Assembly: GCA_947630665.1 (NCBI GenBank)
Contig: CANRID010000010.1
Location: 1 to 61,708 of the forward strand
Length of the DNA stretch: 61,708 bases
DNA from: an uncultured Bacteroidales bacterium
Lineage (GTDB): Bacteria > Bacteroidota > Bacteroidia > Bacteroidales > UBA932
Direction of reading: 5' to 3'
Shown here one piece after another: positions 53,835-61,708 of this stretch (within the stretch, counting starts at the first letter, position 1; each line of letters opens with the position of its first letter). Below the pieces are notes generated by a model. It was not told where the DNA came from, ran no database searches, and saw nothing but the letters and a program-made list of their open reading frames with translations. Made by a program: the position numbers and the translations under genes.

Positions 53835-53871
53835 CAAATGTACATAAAAATCGGGATTTTATTTATTTTTG
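53835..53871. promoter_or_regulatory. Divergent promoter elements for alpha-2-macroglobulin and pbpC
   Basis: On the minus strand TACATTTG at 53835-53842 serves the macroglobulin gene. On the plus strand TATTTTTG at 53864-53871 serves pbpC. A TGTCGGGA octamer (53870-53877) begins on the last two bases of the pbpC element. Confidence 0.45.
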
Positions 53872-53915
53872 TCGGGATAAATAAACAGGGAATCCGGACT
53901 TGTTGAAAATGTAGG

Positions 53916-56297
53916 ATGTCCGAACAATTGTCTTGGGGAAAAATGGGTATGGATGGAATAAGGAAATGCCGGCGCCCGATTCCGGTCGGGAAATGGATTC
54001 GGGAACATAAAAAACGGTCCGCGATTCTTTTGACGCTGCTGTTTCTGGCGGTTGCGTATTATTTTTGTCTTCCCCGACAATTGTTCACCGCGCCTTTGTC
54101 TGCCGTATTGGAGAGTTCGGAAGGAAAACTCCTGGGAGCGCGGATCGCCCGGGACGGGCAATGGCGGTTTCCCGCCGGGGATTCCGTACCGGTTAAATTC
54201 CGGAAGGCTTTGGTCCGTTATGAGGACAAACGGTTCTATTATCATCCGGGGGTGGATCCTTTGGCCGCCGCCCGGGCCTTATGGCTGAATGTAAAGTATG
54301 GAAAAGTGGTGAGCGGAGGCAGTACTTTGTCTATGCAGGTAATCCGGCTTAGCCGGGGAAACAGGAAAAGGACGCTGTCGGAAAAAATGATCGAGGCCCT
54401 GCTGGCCACCCGGCTCGAATGCCGTTATTCAAAAGAGGAAATCCTCCATTTATATGCTTCCAACGCTCCTTTCGGGGGAAACGTGGTGGGATTGGAAGCC
54501 GCTTCCCGACGGTTTTTCAATACTTCTCCTTCGGAATTGACCTGGGCGGAGTGCGCCATGCTGGCGGTTTTGCCCAATGCGCCTTCCTTAGTCCATATAG
54601 GGAATAATCGTACATTGCTTTTGGAAAAGAGAAACCGGCTTCTGCGGGAGTTGCGGGACGCCGGGGACATTTCCGAGCCGGATTATTCATTGGCGATAGA
54701 AGAGCCGTTGCCCCCTAAACCGTTTCCTATGCCCGATTATGCCTATCATTATTTAGAGAGAAAGCGGAAAGAAAGCGGGGACGGATTTATTCCGAGCGGC
54801 ATCGATTATTATTTGCAGCAAAGAGTCAACGCCTTGGTGCGGGAGTATCACCATAGTTTCAGAGGAAACAATGTGAACAATCTGGCGGTGATCGTTTTGG
54901 ATGTGGATACAGGGCTTCCTTTGGCGTATGCCGGAAATGTCCCGGCCCCGGGCGGAGTGCCCGGGGCGGCGGTGGATGTCGTAACGGCGCCCCGCAGCAG
55001 CGGCAGTACCCTCAAACCTTTGCTGTATGCGGCCATGCTTCAGTCGGGAGAGATTTTGCCCGGACAATTGGTAAAGGATATCCCTCATCGTTATAAGAAT
55101 TTCAGTCCGCAAAATTATAATAAAGAGTATGAAGGGGCGGTCCCCGCCCGTGAGGTGATCCGGCGGTCGCTGAATGTCCCTTCGGTGAGGATGTTGGACG
55201 ATTACGGTGTGGAACGGTTTCTGGGCCTGTTGAGAGAGCTGGGCTTCTCGACCGTAGATAAAAGTGCGGAGCATTACGGCCTCTCCTTGATTCTGGGAGG
55301 GGCGGAAATAACCTTGGATGATCTGGCGGGAGTTTATCGCCGGCTGGCGCTCCTGCTCAATGAGTTTTCGGAAGATAAGAAAAACCGCCGGAGCGGCGAT
55401 ACGGCGGCCGATGTGCCTCTTTCCGCCGCTTCCGTCTGGCTGACATTCGAAGCGTTATCCGAGGTGAACCGTCCGGAGGAAGAAGGGGATTGGAAGTCTT
55501 TCGCATCGGCCCGTAAAGTCGCGTGGAAAACGGGTACGAGCTGGGGAAACCGGGATGCCTGGAGCGTAGGCGTTACGCCCCGTTATGTAGTGGGGGTCTG
55601 GGTGGGTAATTGCAGCGGGGAGGGACGGCCCGGCCTTACCGGGGTATCGTACGCCGCACCCCTGATGTTCGATGTCTTTTCTTTACTTCCCCCTACGGGA
55701 TGGTTCGCCATGCCGGAAAAAGAGATGGAACAGATAGCGGTTTGTTCCCGCAGCGGCCATCCCGCTTCATCCGCATGCGACCGTCGGGACACTATATGGG
55801 TGCCGGTAACGGATATCCGCCCGCCCGAATGTCCTTATCACAGGACGATTCATTTAGATCCGACCGGTTCCTGGATCGTGAACAGCAGTTGCTGCGAGCC
55901 TTCCCGGATGCAAACGGTTTCCTGGTTCGTGCTTCCTCCCGCACAGGAATGGTATTATATGCAAAATCATTTGGATTACAGGAAACTCCCTCCTTTGCAT
56001 CCCGGAATGAGAAATGATCTGTCGGGAAGCGGAGGAGGAATCGAAATACTGTACCCCCAGAACGGATCTACCGTAGTGACTCCCCTCGCCCTGGATTCCA
56101 AAAGCCGCGGAGCCGTTTTCCGGGCTTTTTGTCGGGATAAGGAGGCGATGGTCTTCTGGCATCTGGATGACCGTTATATAGGAGCTACGTTTTATCCGGA
56201 GCATCGGATGACGGTGGTTCCTTCCCGTGGAAATCATGTGCTTAAATTGATAGATGAAACCGGCAATCAGGCTTCCGTGCGTTTCCGGGCCGAGTAA
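53916..56297 (+). CDS. pbpC: Penicillin-binding protein 1C
   Basis: PBP1C is a bifunctional peptidoglycan synthase in the inner membrane. The 793-residue protein has a transmembrane anchor near residues 36-54. The glycosyltransferase (GT51) signature is EDKRFYYHPGVDPLAAA near residue 107, with GGSTLSMQVIRLSRG. The transpeptidase has SSGSTLKPLLYA (Ser catalytic, SxxK) and KTGTSWGNRDAW near residue 536. A BiPBP C-terminal domain ends the protein. Its divergent partner is the alpha-2-macroglobulin gene. The two are thought to act together in envelope repair and defence. Confidence 0.94.
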   Translation: MSEQLSWGKMGMDGIRKCRRPIPVGKWIREHKKRSAILLTLLFLAVAYYFCLPRQLFTAPLSAVLESSEGKLLGARIARDGQWRFPAGDSVPVKFRKALVRYEDKRFYYHPGVDPLAAARALWLNVKYGKVVSGGSTLSMQVIRLSRGNRKRTLSEKMIEALLATRLECRYSKEEILHLYASNAPFGGNVVGLEAASRRFFNTSPSELTWAECAMLAVLPNAPSLVHIGNNRTLLLEKRNRLLRELRDAGDISEPDYSLAIEEPLPPKPFPMPDYAYHYLERKRKESGDGFIPSGIDYYLQQRVNALVREYHHSFRGNNVNNLAVIVLDVDTGLPLAYAGNVPAPGGVPGAAVDVVTAPRSSGSTLKPLLYAAMLQSGEILPGQLVKDIPHRYKNFSPQNYNKEYEGAVPAREVIRRSLNVPSVRMLDDYGVERFLGLLRELGFSTVDKSAEHYGLSLILGGAEITLDDLAGVYRRLALLLNEFSEDKKNRRSGDTAADVPLSAASVWLTFEALSEVNRPEEEGDWKSFASARKVAWKTGTSWGNRDAWSVGVTPRYVVGVWVGNCSGEGRPGLTGVSYAAPLMFDVFSLLPPTGWFAMPEKEMEQIAVCSRSGHPASSACDRRDTIWVPVTDIRPPECPYHRTIHLDPTGSWIVNSSCCEPSRMQTVSWFVLPPAQEWYYMQNHLDYRKLPPLHPGMRNDLSGSGGGIEILYPQNGSTVVTPLALDSKSRGAVFRAFCRDKEAMVFWHLDDRYIGATFYPEHRMTVVPSRGNHVLKLIDETGNQASVRFRAE

Positions 56298-56347
56298 GAT
56301 TTCGTTAAACTTTTGCGGACCGGAGCCGTATTTTTCGGAAAGATGAT

Positions 56348-56355
56348 TAACTTTG
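56348..56355 (+). promoter_or_regulatory. -7 promoter element for the glycerophosphodiesterase gene
   Basis: TAACTTTG is an exact TAnnTTTG match, 62 bases before the ATG. No -33 element at 19-21 bases is clear. Confidence 0.5.
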
Positions 56356-56417
56356 CAGAAAGTCCGAAAGACCGGTTTACGGAAATAGGACTCAGATAAC
56401 GGATTAAATCTTATATT

Positions 56418-57221
56418 ATGAATACTGGATTATTTTCTTGTCGTTTGTTTGCGGCGGTTCTGCCGGCCGTTCTTTTGTCTTTCGCTTCTTTTTCCGCACA
56501 GGGCGCAGAGCCTTTGTCCGGAGGAACCCGGGTCATTGCTCACCGCGGATATTGGAATACGGAGGGAAGCGCTCAAAATTCCATCGCCGCTCTGAAAAAA
56601 GCGCAGGCTTTGGGCATTTACGGTGCTGAGTTCGATATAAACCGTACATTGGACGGCAGGTTAGTGGTAGCCCATGGTCCCAAGGAACAGAATGTAGAGC
56701 TGCAAAAGGTCAATTATGACGTTGTGGCGGAACTCCGATTGAAGAACGGAGAGAAAGTGCCTTTGCTGGAAGATTATCTGAAGTGCGGGAAAAAAGACAA
56801 GCAAACCCGGCTGGTTCTGGAGCTTAAGCCCCACGATACGCCCGAACTCGAAAGCGTGGCGGTGCAGGAGGTCGTGAAAATGGTAAAAAAATATAAGGTG
56901 GCCGCACAGATGGATTTCATTTCATTCAGCCTGCATGCGTGCCAGGAGTTCGCACGCCTGATGCCTGAAAGCAGTGTGGCTTATCTGGGCGGGGAATTTA
57001 CTCCTGCCGAGTTGAAAAAAATGGGGATAAACGGCCTGGATTATCATTATAGCTGGTTCGAGAAACATCCCGAGTGGGTGGAGGAAGCCCACCGCCTGGG
57101 TATGACTGTAAACGTATGGACGATCAGTTCCCGGGAACAATTGCAGAAAATGATAGATTTGGGCGTGGATTTTCTCACTACCAACGACCCGGTACTTGCC
57201 AAGGAACTTCTAACGCGGTAA
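56418..57221 (+). CDS. Glycerophosphodiester phosphodiesterase, exported
   Basis: This 267-residue exported protein (signal ends near FSAQGAEPL) belongs to the GDPD family, which splits glycerophosphodiesters to glycerol-3-phosphate and an alcohol. The signature VIAHRGYWNTEGSAQNSIAA at about residue 38 contains the catalytic His. GAEFDINRTLDGRLVVAHG follows, and VWTISSREQLQKMIDLGVDF closes the TIM barrel. It stands alone with a strong terminator after it. Confidence 0.92.
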   Translation: MNTGLFSCRLFAAVLPAVLLSFASFSAQGAEPLSGGTRVIAHRGYWNTEGSAQNSIAALKKAQALGIYGAEFDINRTLDGRLVVAHGPKEQNVELQKVNYDVVAELRLKNGEKVPLLEDYLKCGKKDKQTRLVLELKPHDTPELESVAVQEVVKMVKKYKVAAQMDFISFSLHACQEFARLMPESSVAYLGGEFTPAELKKMGINGLDYHYSWFEKHPEWVEEAHRLGMTVNVWTISSREQLQKMIDLGVDFLTTNDPVLAKELLTR

Positions 57222-57282
57222 CTTTTCCGCAGGTTCTTTAATACTCTTTATTAAAGATTGTTTCATGAATTGTTTTTGAAAG

Positions 57283-57319
57283 TCGCCTTCCGGGAATCCG
57301 TTTTCCGGAAGGCGATTTT
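57283..57319. terminator. Bidirectional terminator between the phosphodiesterase and pepT genes
   Basis: An 11-bp GC-rich stem (57283-57293 with 57305-57315) with an 11-base loop is followed by TTTT. It lies between two convergent genes, so it can end both transcripts. Confidence 0.85.
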
Positions 57320-57325
57320 CGAATG

Positions 57326-58558
57326 CTATGCAATATCTTCGGTATATAACGCTATCAGGTTAAGAATCACCTGCATCGCTTTTTCCATACTTTCTACCGG
57401 TATATATTCTAATTTTCCGTGGAAATTGTGGCCTCCGGCAAAGAGATTGGGGCAAGGGAGTCCCATAAAAGAGAGGCGGGCTCCGTCCGTGCCGCCCCGG
57501 ATAGGTTGGACTTTAGGTTCCACGCCGGCCATTTCCATGGCCCGGATCGCCTTTTCCACAATCTTGTAATGCGGTTCCACTTCTTTCCGCATATTATAAT
57601 ACTGATCTTTGAGTTCCAGCAGGACGGTGCCCGTACCGTATTTTTTATTTATAAAATCCACGGCGTCCTTCATAAGCTGTTTCTTGGTTTCGAATTTCCG
57701 GGTATCGTGGTCGCGGATAATATATTGCATGTCGGCTTCTTCCACCGTACCCTGGAATCCGTTGAGGTGGAAAAATCCTTCGTAGTCCTGCGTATGTTCC
57801 GGCCGCTGTTCCGCCGGCAGCAGGGAATTGAGTTCCATCCCGATAAGAATTGCATTCACCATTTTGTTCTTGGCATAGCCGGGATGGATGTTGGATCCCT
57901 GTATATGAATTTTTGCGGAGGCGGCATTGAAATTTTCGAATTCTAATTCTCCGATCCGGCCTCCGTCCAATGTATAGGCATACCGGGCGCCGAATTTTTT
58001 TACATCGAAATAATCTACGCCGCGTCCGATTTCCTCATCGGGAGTGAAGCCTATTTTTATTTCGCCGTGTCGGAATTCGGGATGATCGACTATGTATTGT
58101 ACGGCGCACATGATTTCGGCTATGCCCGCCTTGTCATCCGCTCCGAGCAGGGTGGTGCCGTCCGTAACTACGAGGGTCTGGCCCTTATATCCGGGAAGTT
58201 CCGGAAAATCCTTGACGGACAGTTTTATCCCTTTTTCTTTGTGGAGTACGATATCTGTGCCGTCGTAATTTTCCAGGATACGGGGCCTGATATTTTTCCC
58301 GCTTGCATCCGGTGCGGTATCTACATGGGCGATAAAACCGATGGGCGGGATCTCCTTATCTTTGACATTCGAAGGAATGGAGGCCATCACATAGCCGTAT
58401 TTGTCGAGTGTGGCTTCGATCCCCATTTCTTTGAGCTCTTTTACGAGCATTTCCAGCAGATTGAACTGGGAGGAAGTACTGGGGTAGGTCTCGGAATCGG
58501 GGTCGGAAGTAGTCTCCACGGCCACGTATCTTAAAAATTTATCGAGTATTTTTTCCAT
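57326..58558 (-). CDS. pepT: Peptidase T (tripeptidase)
   Basis: PepT is an M20-family zinc tripeptidase in the cytoplasm. The metal-site motifs are FIAHVDTAPDA near residue 74, GTTLLGADDKAGIAEIMCAV near residue 133 and the Glu pair in IGFTPDEEIGRGVDYFD. The C-terminal PIRGGTDGARLSFMG is also typical. Length 410 is normal. The kinase gene upstream is separate by 47 bases and may or may not be co-transcribed. Confidence 0.95.
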   Translation of the reverse strand: MEKILDKFLRYVAVETTSDPDSETYPSTSSQFNLLEMLVKELKEMGIEATLDKYGYVMASIPSNVKDKEIPPIGFIAHVDTAPDASGKNIRPRILENYDGTDIVLHKEKGIKLSVKDFPELPGYKGQTLVVTDGTTLLGADDKAGIAEIMCAVQYIVDHPEFRHGEIKIGFTPDEEIGRGVDYFDVKKFGARYAYTLDGGRIGELEFENFNAASAKIHIQGSNIHPGYAKNKMVNAILIGMELNSLLPAEQRPEHTQDYEGFFHLNGFQGTVEEADMQYIIRDHDTRKFETKKQLMKDAVDFINKKYGTGTVLLELKDQYYNMRKEVEPHYKIVEKAIRAMEMAGVEPKVQPIRGGTDGARLSFMGLPCPNLFAGGHNFHGKLEYIPVESMEKAMQVILNLIALYTEDIA

Positions 58559-58605
58559 ATCGTTTTTCCATTTGTTTTTGTTTCATTTATAATTCAATAT
58601 AGTTT

Positions 58606-59319
58606 TCATCGGTATGCGAAAAATCGTTTCTGCGCCTGCAGGGCGATTCGCACCGACGTGTCGGTGTCCCATTGTTTCAGCCGCGCATATTCTTCGACGA
58701 TATACGCCGTTACGGCTTTTGAGGGCGTTAGCCGGCGAAAGTTGCGGAGCCGCTTTTTGCGTGTGATGCTGCCGAAACGCATTCGGTTTATGTCGAGAAG
58801 CGAAAAATCGACATCACCGTCCGAAACGCGGAATACGATGTTTCCGGGCGAATAGTCTTTGTGCAGCACGCCTGCATCGTGCAGATGTACGGAATACGCC
58901 GCAAAAGCGCGAAGAATTTTCTTTCCTTCTTCGGTCAACGAGTCATCGGTGTGAAACTCCCGCATGAGACGGGAATATGGCTCGTACAACGTTACCAGAT
59001 AACTGTCGGCAAGCAATAAACCGGAATACGATTCGATATAGGCTACCGCCTGTGGCGTGCGTATTCCCAGCTCCTTCAGCCGCAGCGCATATTCGTATCC
59101 TCGCCGCGCTTTCGATTTGCGGAGAAAACGGTAAACAATACGGTTTGTGAATGTAGGGGGTATTTTGTATTTTTTGACGACGACATCAACCCCTTGCCAC
59201 TGAAAACGGCTCACCGTGTTGCGAGCGGCATATATCTGTTCGCCCTCCCGAAATGTATCAGGAAGTCGCTCGATGTACGCTCTCAGCGTTTCGTATGCAG
59301 GATTGACAACGATTTTCAT
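58606..59319 (-). CDS. WaaP/InaA-type lipopolysaccharide kinase family protein
   Basis: This 237-residue protein of the lipopolysaccharide kinase (InaA/WaaP) family is likely to phosphorylate a sugar of lipid A core or Kdo. The conserved kinase segment is LHDAGVLHKDYSPGNIVFR (near residue 152) with a later DINRMRF in place of the DFG-type metal motif. Its GC-rich codon use with many CGC and GCG codons is unlike its neighbours. It also lacks the octamer, so it may have been transferred. The start at 59319 follows a -7 element at 59347. Confidence 0.8.
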   Translation of the reverse strand: MKIVVNPAYETLRAYIERLPDTFREGEQIYAARNTVSRFQWQGVDVVVKKYKIPPTFTNRIVYRFLRKSKARRGYEYALRLKELGIRTPQAVAYIESYSGLLLADSYLVTLYEPYSRLMREFHTDDSLTEEGKKILRAFAAYSVHLHDAGVLHKDYSPGNIVFRVSDGDVDFSLLDINRMRFGSITRKKRLRNFRRLTPSKAVTAYIVEEYARLKQWDTDTSVRIALQAQKRFFAYR

Positions 59320-59346
59320 GTTTGGTTTTGCAGAACTTCTGTTTTA

Positions 59347-59354
59347 CAAATATA
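59347..59354 (-). promoter_or_regulatory. -7 promoter element for the kinase gene
   Basis: On the minus strand the sequence reads TATATTTG, an exact TAnnTTTG match, 27 bases before the ATG. Confidence 0.45.
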
Positions 59355-59434
59355 TCAAATTTACGGCACACCAGCGACCATCTTGGCCTCCATGTCGTCA
59401 TAAATCGGAGACTTTACGTCCTTGTCCGGCCGCA

Positions 59435-61456
59435 TTAATTTTTGCCAGCCTTGGCCGTTTTTGCTTTGTCTTCTTTCAGACAGGCGTAAATAAGATAAAC
59501 GATCAGGCAAATATAGGCGGCTAACCCTACGTATTGGGCGCCTGCGGACTGCATCCAGTTTTCATTGGCCGCATCCACTCCGGCAAAACGCAGCAGCGCG
59601 CTGACTACTCCCATGAGAGCGCCGCCGGCGATGAATCCGGATGCAAGCAACGTACCTTTTTCGGTCCGGTCTTTGTTTGTTCTTTCATCTTTGCTCCGGC
59701 TTCCCACGTACCAGGCGATGGCGCCTCCCACTAAAAGCGGAAGATTCAGATCCAGCGGAATGAACATTCCCAAGGCAAACGCGAGGGCGGGAACTTTAAA
59801 TGCGGTCAGTATCAGGGCCAGCAATGCTCCGATTCCGTATAACAGCCAAGGGGCTTGGCCTCCGGACATAAGCGGTTCTATCACGGCCGCCATGGCATTC
59901 GCCTGCGGAGCCACGAGTGCCTGAGGCCCCGTGAATCCGTAAGTCTGGTTCAGCAGAATCATGACCCCTCCTACGGTAGCCGCCGCTACTAACGTTCCCA
60001 AAAATTTCCATGTTTCCTGTTTTTTAGGAGTGGTGCCGATCCAGTATCCTATTTTCAAGTCTGTAATGAACGCTCCCGATACCGACAGGGCCGTACATAC
60101 AACGCCTCCTATAATCAGGGCGGCCGTCATTCCCGCGGTGCCTTTCAGGCCGCTGGCTACCATGATAACGGATCCCAGAATAAGGGTCATCAGGGTCATG
60201 CCGCTTACCGGATTCGTCCCCACGATGGCGATTGCATTGGCTGCCACCGTCGTAAACAGAAATGCGATAATCCCTACCACCAACAGGGCAATGACAGCGT
60301 GTTTGAAGTTTGCCACAACTCCTGTATAAAAGAAAATGAAAGTGACCGCCAAAGCGATAAGTATCCCGACAACTATGATTTTCATGGAAAGGTCCCTTTG
60401 GGTGCGGAGTATATTTCTATCCGTCTGTACTTTGTTCCCTTTGAACTCTTTTGCCGCCAGACCGAGCGCCGATTTGATAATGCCGGCGGATTTGATAATA
60501 CCTATTATTCCCGCCGTAGCGATACCTCCGATTCCGATGTGGCGGGCATAGGTGGTAAAAATCGTTTCGGGATCCATTTCTCCTACCGTCTGCATGATCC
60601 CCGAACCCATCAGATCTACAACCTGGGATCCGAAAACTATATTCATAAACGGAATGATGACGAACCATACCAGAAAGGAACCGCAGCATATTATGAATGC
60701 GTATTTCAGCCCGACAATATAACCTAATCCCAATACGGCCGCACCTACGTTGACTTTAAACAGGACTTTGGCTTTGTCCGCTACCGCTTCTCCCCAGGGC
60801 AGCACTTTAGATGTAAAGGTCTCCGACCACCATCCGAATGTCGAGATGATAAAATCGTACAATCCGCCGATGATTCCGCTTGTCAGCAGAAGTTTGGCTC
60901 CGTTTCCGCCGGATTCTCCGCTTACCAATACCTGGGTGGTCGCCGTTGCTTCCGGGAACGGGAATTTCCCGTGCATATCGGCCACGAAATATTTCCGGAA
61001 AGGAATCAGAAATAAAATTCCCAAAATGCCGCCGAGCAGGGAGCTCAGGAATACTTTCATGAAATCTACCGTCAGGGCCGGATATTTCGCCTGGAGAATG
61101 TATAATGCGGGCAGCGTAAAGATGGCTCCGGCTACAATGGCTCCGGAGCAGGCTCCGATGGATTGGATGATCACATTTTCTCCCAAAGCGTTTTTCCGTT
61201 TCAGAGCGCCCGATATTCCTACGGCTATAATGGCTATCGGGATGGCGGCTTCGAATACCTGGCCTACTTTCAGACCTAAGAAAGCCGCGGCTGCGGAAAA
61301 GATAATCGTCATGAGAAGCCCCATGGAAACGCTCCATAGATTGACTTCGGGATAATTTTTATAAGGAGACAGGATGGGCTCATAGGATTCGCCCGGCTTA
61401 AGTTCGCGTGAGGCGTTTTCCGGAAGCCCCTGAGATGGTTGAGAAGTATTTTCCAT
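59435..61456 (-). CDS. OPT-family oligopeptide transporter
   Basis: This 673-residue inner-membrane protein belongs to the oligopeptide transporter (OPT) family, about 14-16 transmembrane helices. Visible features are the NPV-type start SYEPILSPYKNYPEVNLWSV, the repeated GxxFGG-like helices and long conserved segments such as GKFPFPEATATTQVLVSGES near residue 165. The cytoplasmic N-terminus is Ser/Glu-rich. The substrate may be oligopeptide or a metal-chelate; it cannot be told here. It is single, with its own promoter at 61489. Confidence 0.93.
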   Translation of the reverse strand: MENTSQPSQGLPENASRELKPGESYEPILSPYKNYPEVNLWSVSMGLLMTIIFSAAAAFLGLKVGQVFEAAIPIAIIAVGISGALKRKNALGENVIIQSIGACSGAIVAGAIFTLPALYILQAKYPALTVDFMKVFLSSLLGGILGILFLIPFRKYFVADMHGKFPFPEATATTQVLVSGESGGNGAKLLLTSGIIGGLYDFIISTFGWWSETFTSKVLPWGEAVADKAKVLFKVNVGAAVLGLGYIVGLKYAFIICCGSFLVWFVIIPFMNIVFGSQVVDLMGSGIMQTVGEMDPETIFTTYARHIGIGGIATAGIIGIIKSAGIIKSALGLAAKEFKGNKVQTDRNILRTQRDLSMKIIVVGILIALAVTFIFFYTGVVANFKHAVIALLVVGIIAFLFTTVAANAIAIVGTNPVSGMTLMTLILGSVIMVASGLKGTAGMTAALIIGGVVCTALSVSGAFITDLKIGYWIGTTPKKQETWKFLGTLVAAATVGGVMILLNQTYGFTGPQALVAPQANAMAAVIEPLMSGGQAPWLLYGIGALLALILTAFKVPALAFALGMFIPLDLNLPLLVGGAIAWYVGSRSKDERTNKDRTEKGTLLASGFIAGGALMGVVSALLRFAGVDAANENWMQSAGAQYVGLAAYICLIVYLIYACLKEDKAKTAKAGKN

Positions 61457-61488
61457 TGGTTTTCGGTTTTATTATTGCATACAGATAA

Positions 61489-61496
61489 CAAAGATA
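61489..61496 (-). promoter_or_regulatory. -7 promoter element for the OPT transporter gene
   Basis: On the minus strand the sequence reads TATCTTTG, an exact TAnnTTTG match, 32 bases before the ATG. Confidence 0.5.
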
Positions 61497-61579
61497 ACTT
61501 TATTTCTTAAAATACGGGAACGGAAAAGCCAATTAAAATGGCGGTAAATTCAAAAAAGATCTTAAAAAATTGAAATAAA

Positions 61580-61610
61580 TTTGTTTTTTCCGGAAATATC
61601 CTTACCTTTG
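61580..61610 (+). promoter_or_regulatory. Strong Bacteroidetes promoter, probably of an rRNA operon
   Basis: TTTG (61580-61583), a 19-base spacer and TACCTTTG (61603-61610) match the consensus exactly. The transcript would begin at about 61617 and run out of the window, with no protein start visible. Confidence 0.75.
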
Positions 61611-61616
61611 CAACCC

Positions 61617-61708
61617 GTTTGAGAAAACGGTAAGTTGGTTGACATATTGAGAGAGAAGACACAGAGGTAAAGAGGAAAAAAGGAAAAGAGTCTGTAATAT
61701 GGAAAATA
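61617..61708 (+). other. Probable rRNA operon leader (partial)
   Basis: The transcribed leader contains GTTGACATATTGAGAGAGAA and purine-rich stretches like those seen upstream of 16S rRNA in Bacteroidales. No coding frame is seen in the last 90 bases. Its identity is an inference, because the 16S gene itself is outside the window. Confidence 0.55.

Overview
The window comes from a chromosome of the order Bacteroidales, probably a gut member. The reasons are the Bacteroidetes-type promoters (TTTG, then about 19 bases, then TAnnTTTG, best seen at 61580-61610), GldH, RicT next to HolB, a SusC/SusD pair and Bacteroidetes-only families such as DUF6515. I cannot name the genus. The left edge is the 3' end of a 5S rRNA gene with its terminator. 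The right edge is a strong promoter with what looks like the leader of another rRNA operon. The window may therefore be the stretch between two rRNA operons in the same orientation.

Bases 80-30400 and 47900-61500 are mostly housekeeping genes. The left block holds an M20 amidohydrolase, trmB, gldH, ricT, holB, a U32 protein and a TPR protein on the minus strand. These are followed by an M16-family protein without its zinc motif, hemW, a lone sdhC, pyrH, frr, a thioredoxin lipoprotein, pgk, an RlmI-like methyltransferase, lgt, smpB, dgt, miaA, an SGNH hydrolase, a GH89 alpha-N-acetylglucosaminidase, a prolyl-tRNA editing protein, a tRNA-Thr(CGT) and a DUF6515 protein. A small acquired patch (17.08-18.44 kb) carries a DUF1016 nuclease-like gene between gene remnants. 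The right block holds alaX, a giant alpha-2-macroglobulin, pbpC, a glycerophosphodiesterase, pepT, a WaaP/InaA-type kinase and an OPT transporter.

Between them lies a 17.5 kb island (about 30.4-47.87 kb) bounded by a 64-bp direct repeat with one mismatch. The repeat covers the 3' ends of the two convergent host genes, so neither is broken. The island carries a degraded IS1182-type transposase, an AraC regulator, SusC/SusD, a metallophosphoesterase with a CBM9-like tail, a GH26 mannanase, a GH130 mannosylglucose phosphorylase, a GPH-type sugar transporter, a cellobiose/mannobiose 2-epimerase, a carbohydrate esterase and an AAA ATPase. Together these form the known Bacteroides-type route for beta-1,4-mannan: outer-membrane capture, GH26 cutting to mannobiose, import, epimerisation to mannosyl-glucose, and phosphorolysis to mannose-1-phosphate and glucose.

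The most striking unexplained signal is the octamer TGTCGGGA. By eye it occurs 31 times on either strand of the host DNA, where about one or two are expected. It is almost always preceded by C or T, and I found none in the island or the DUF1016 patch. Other points of interest are a tRNA-Thr with an inverted 54-58 pair, an AraC-style 21-bp-phased operator, and a pre-insertion cluster of tRNA-editing genes that the island has split.
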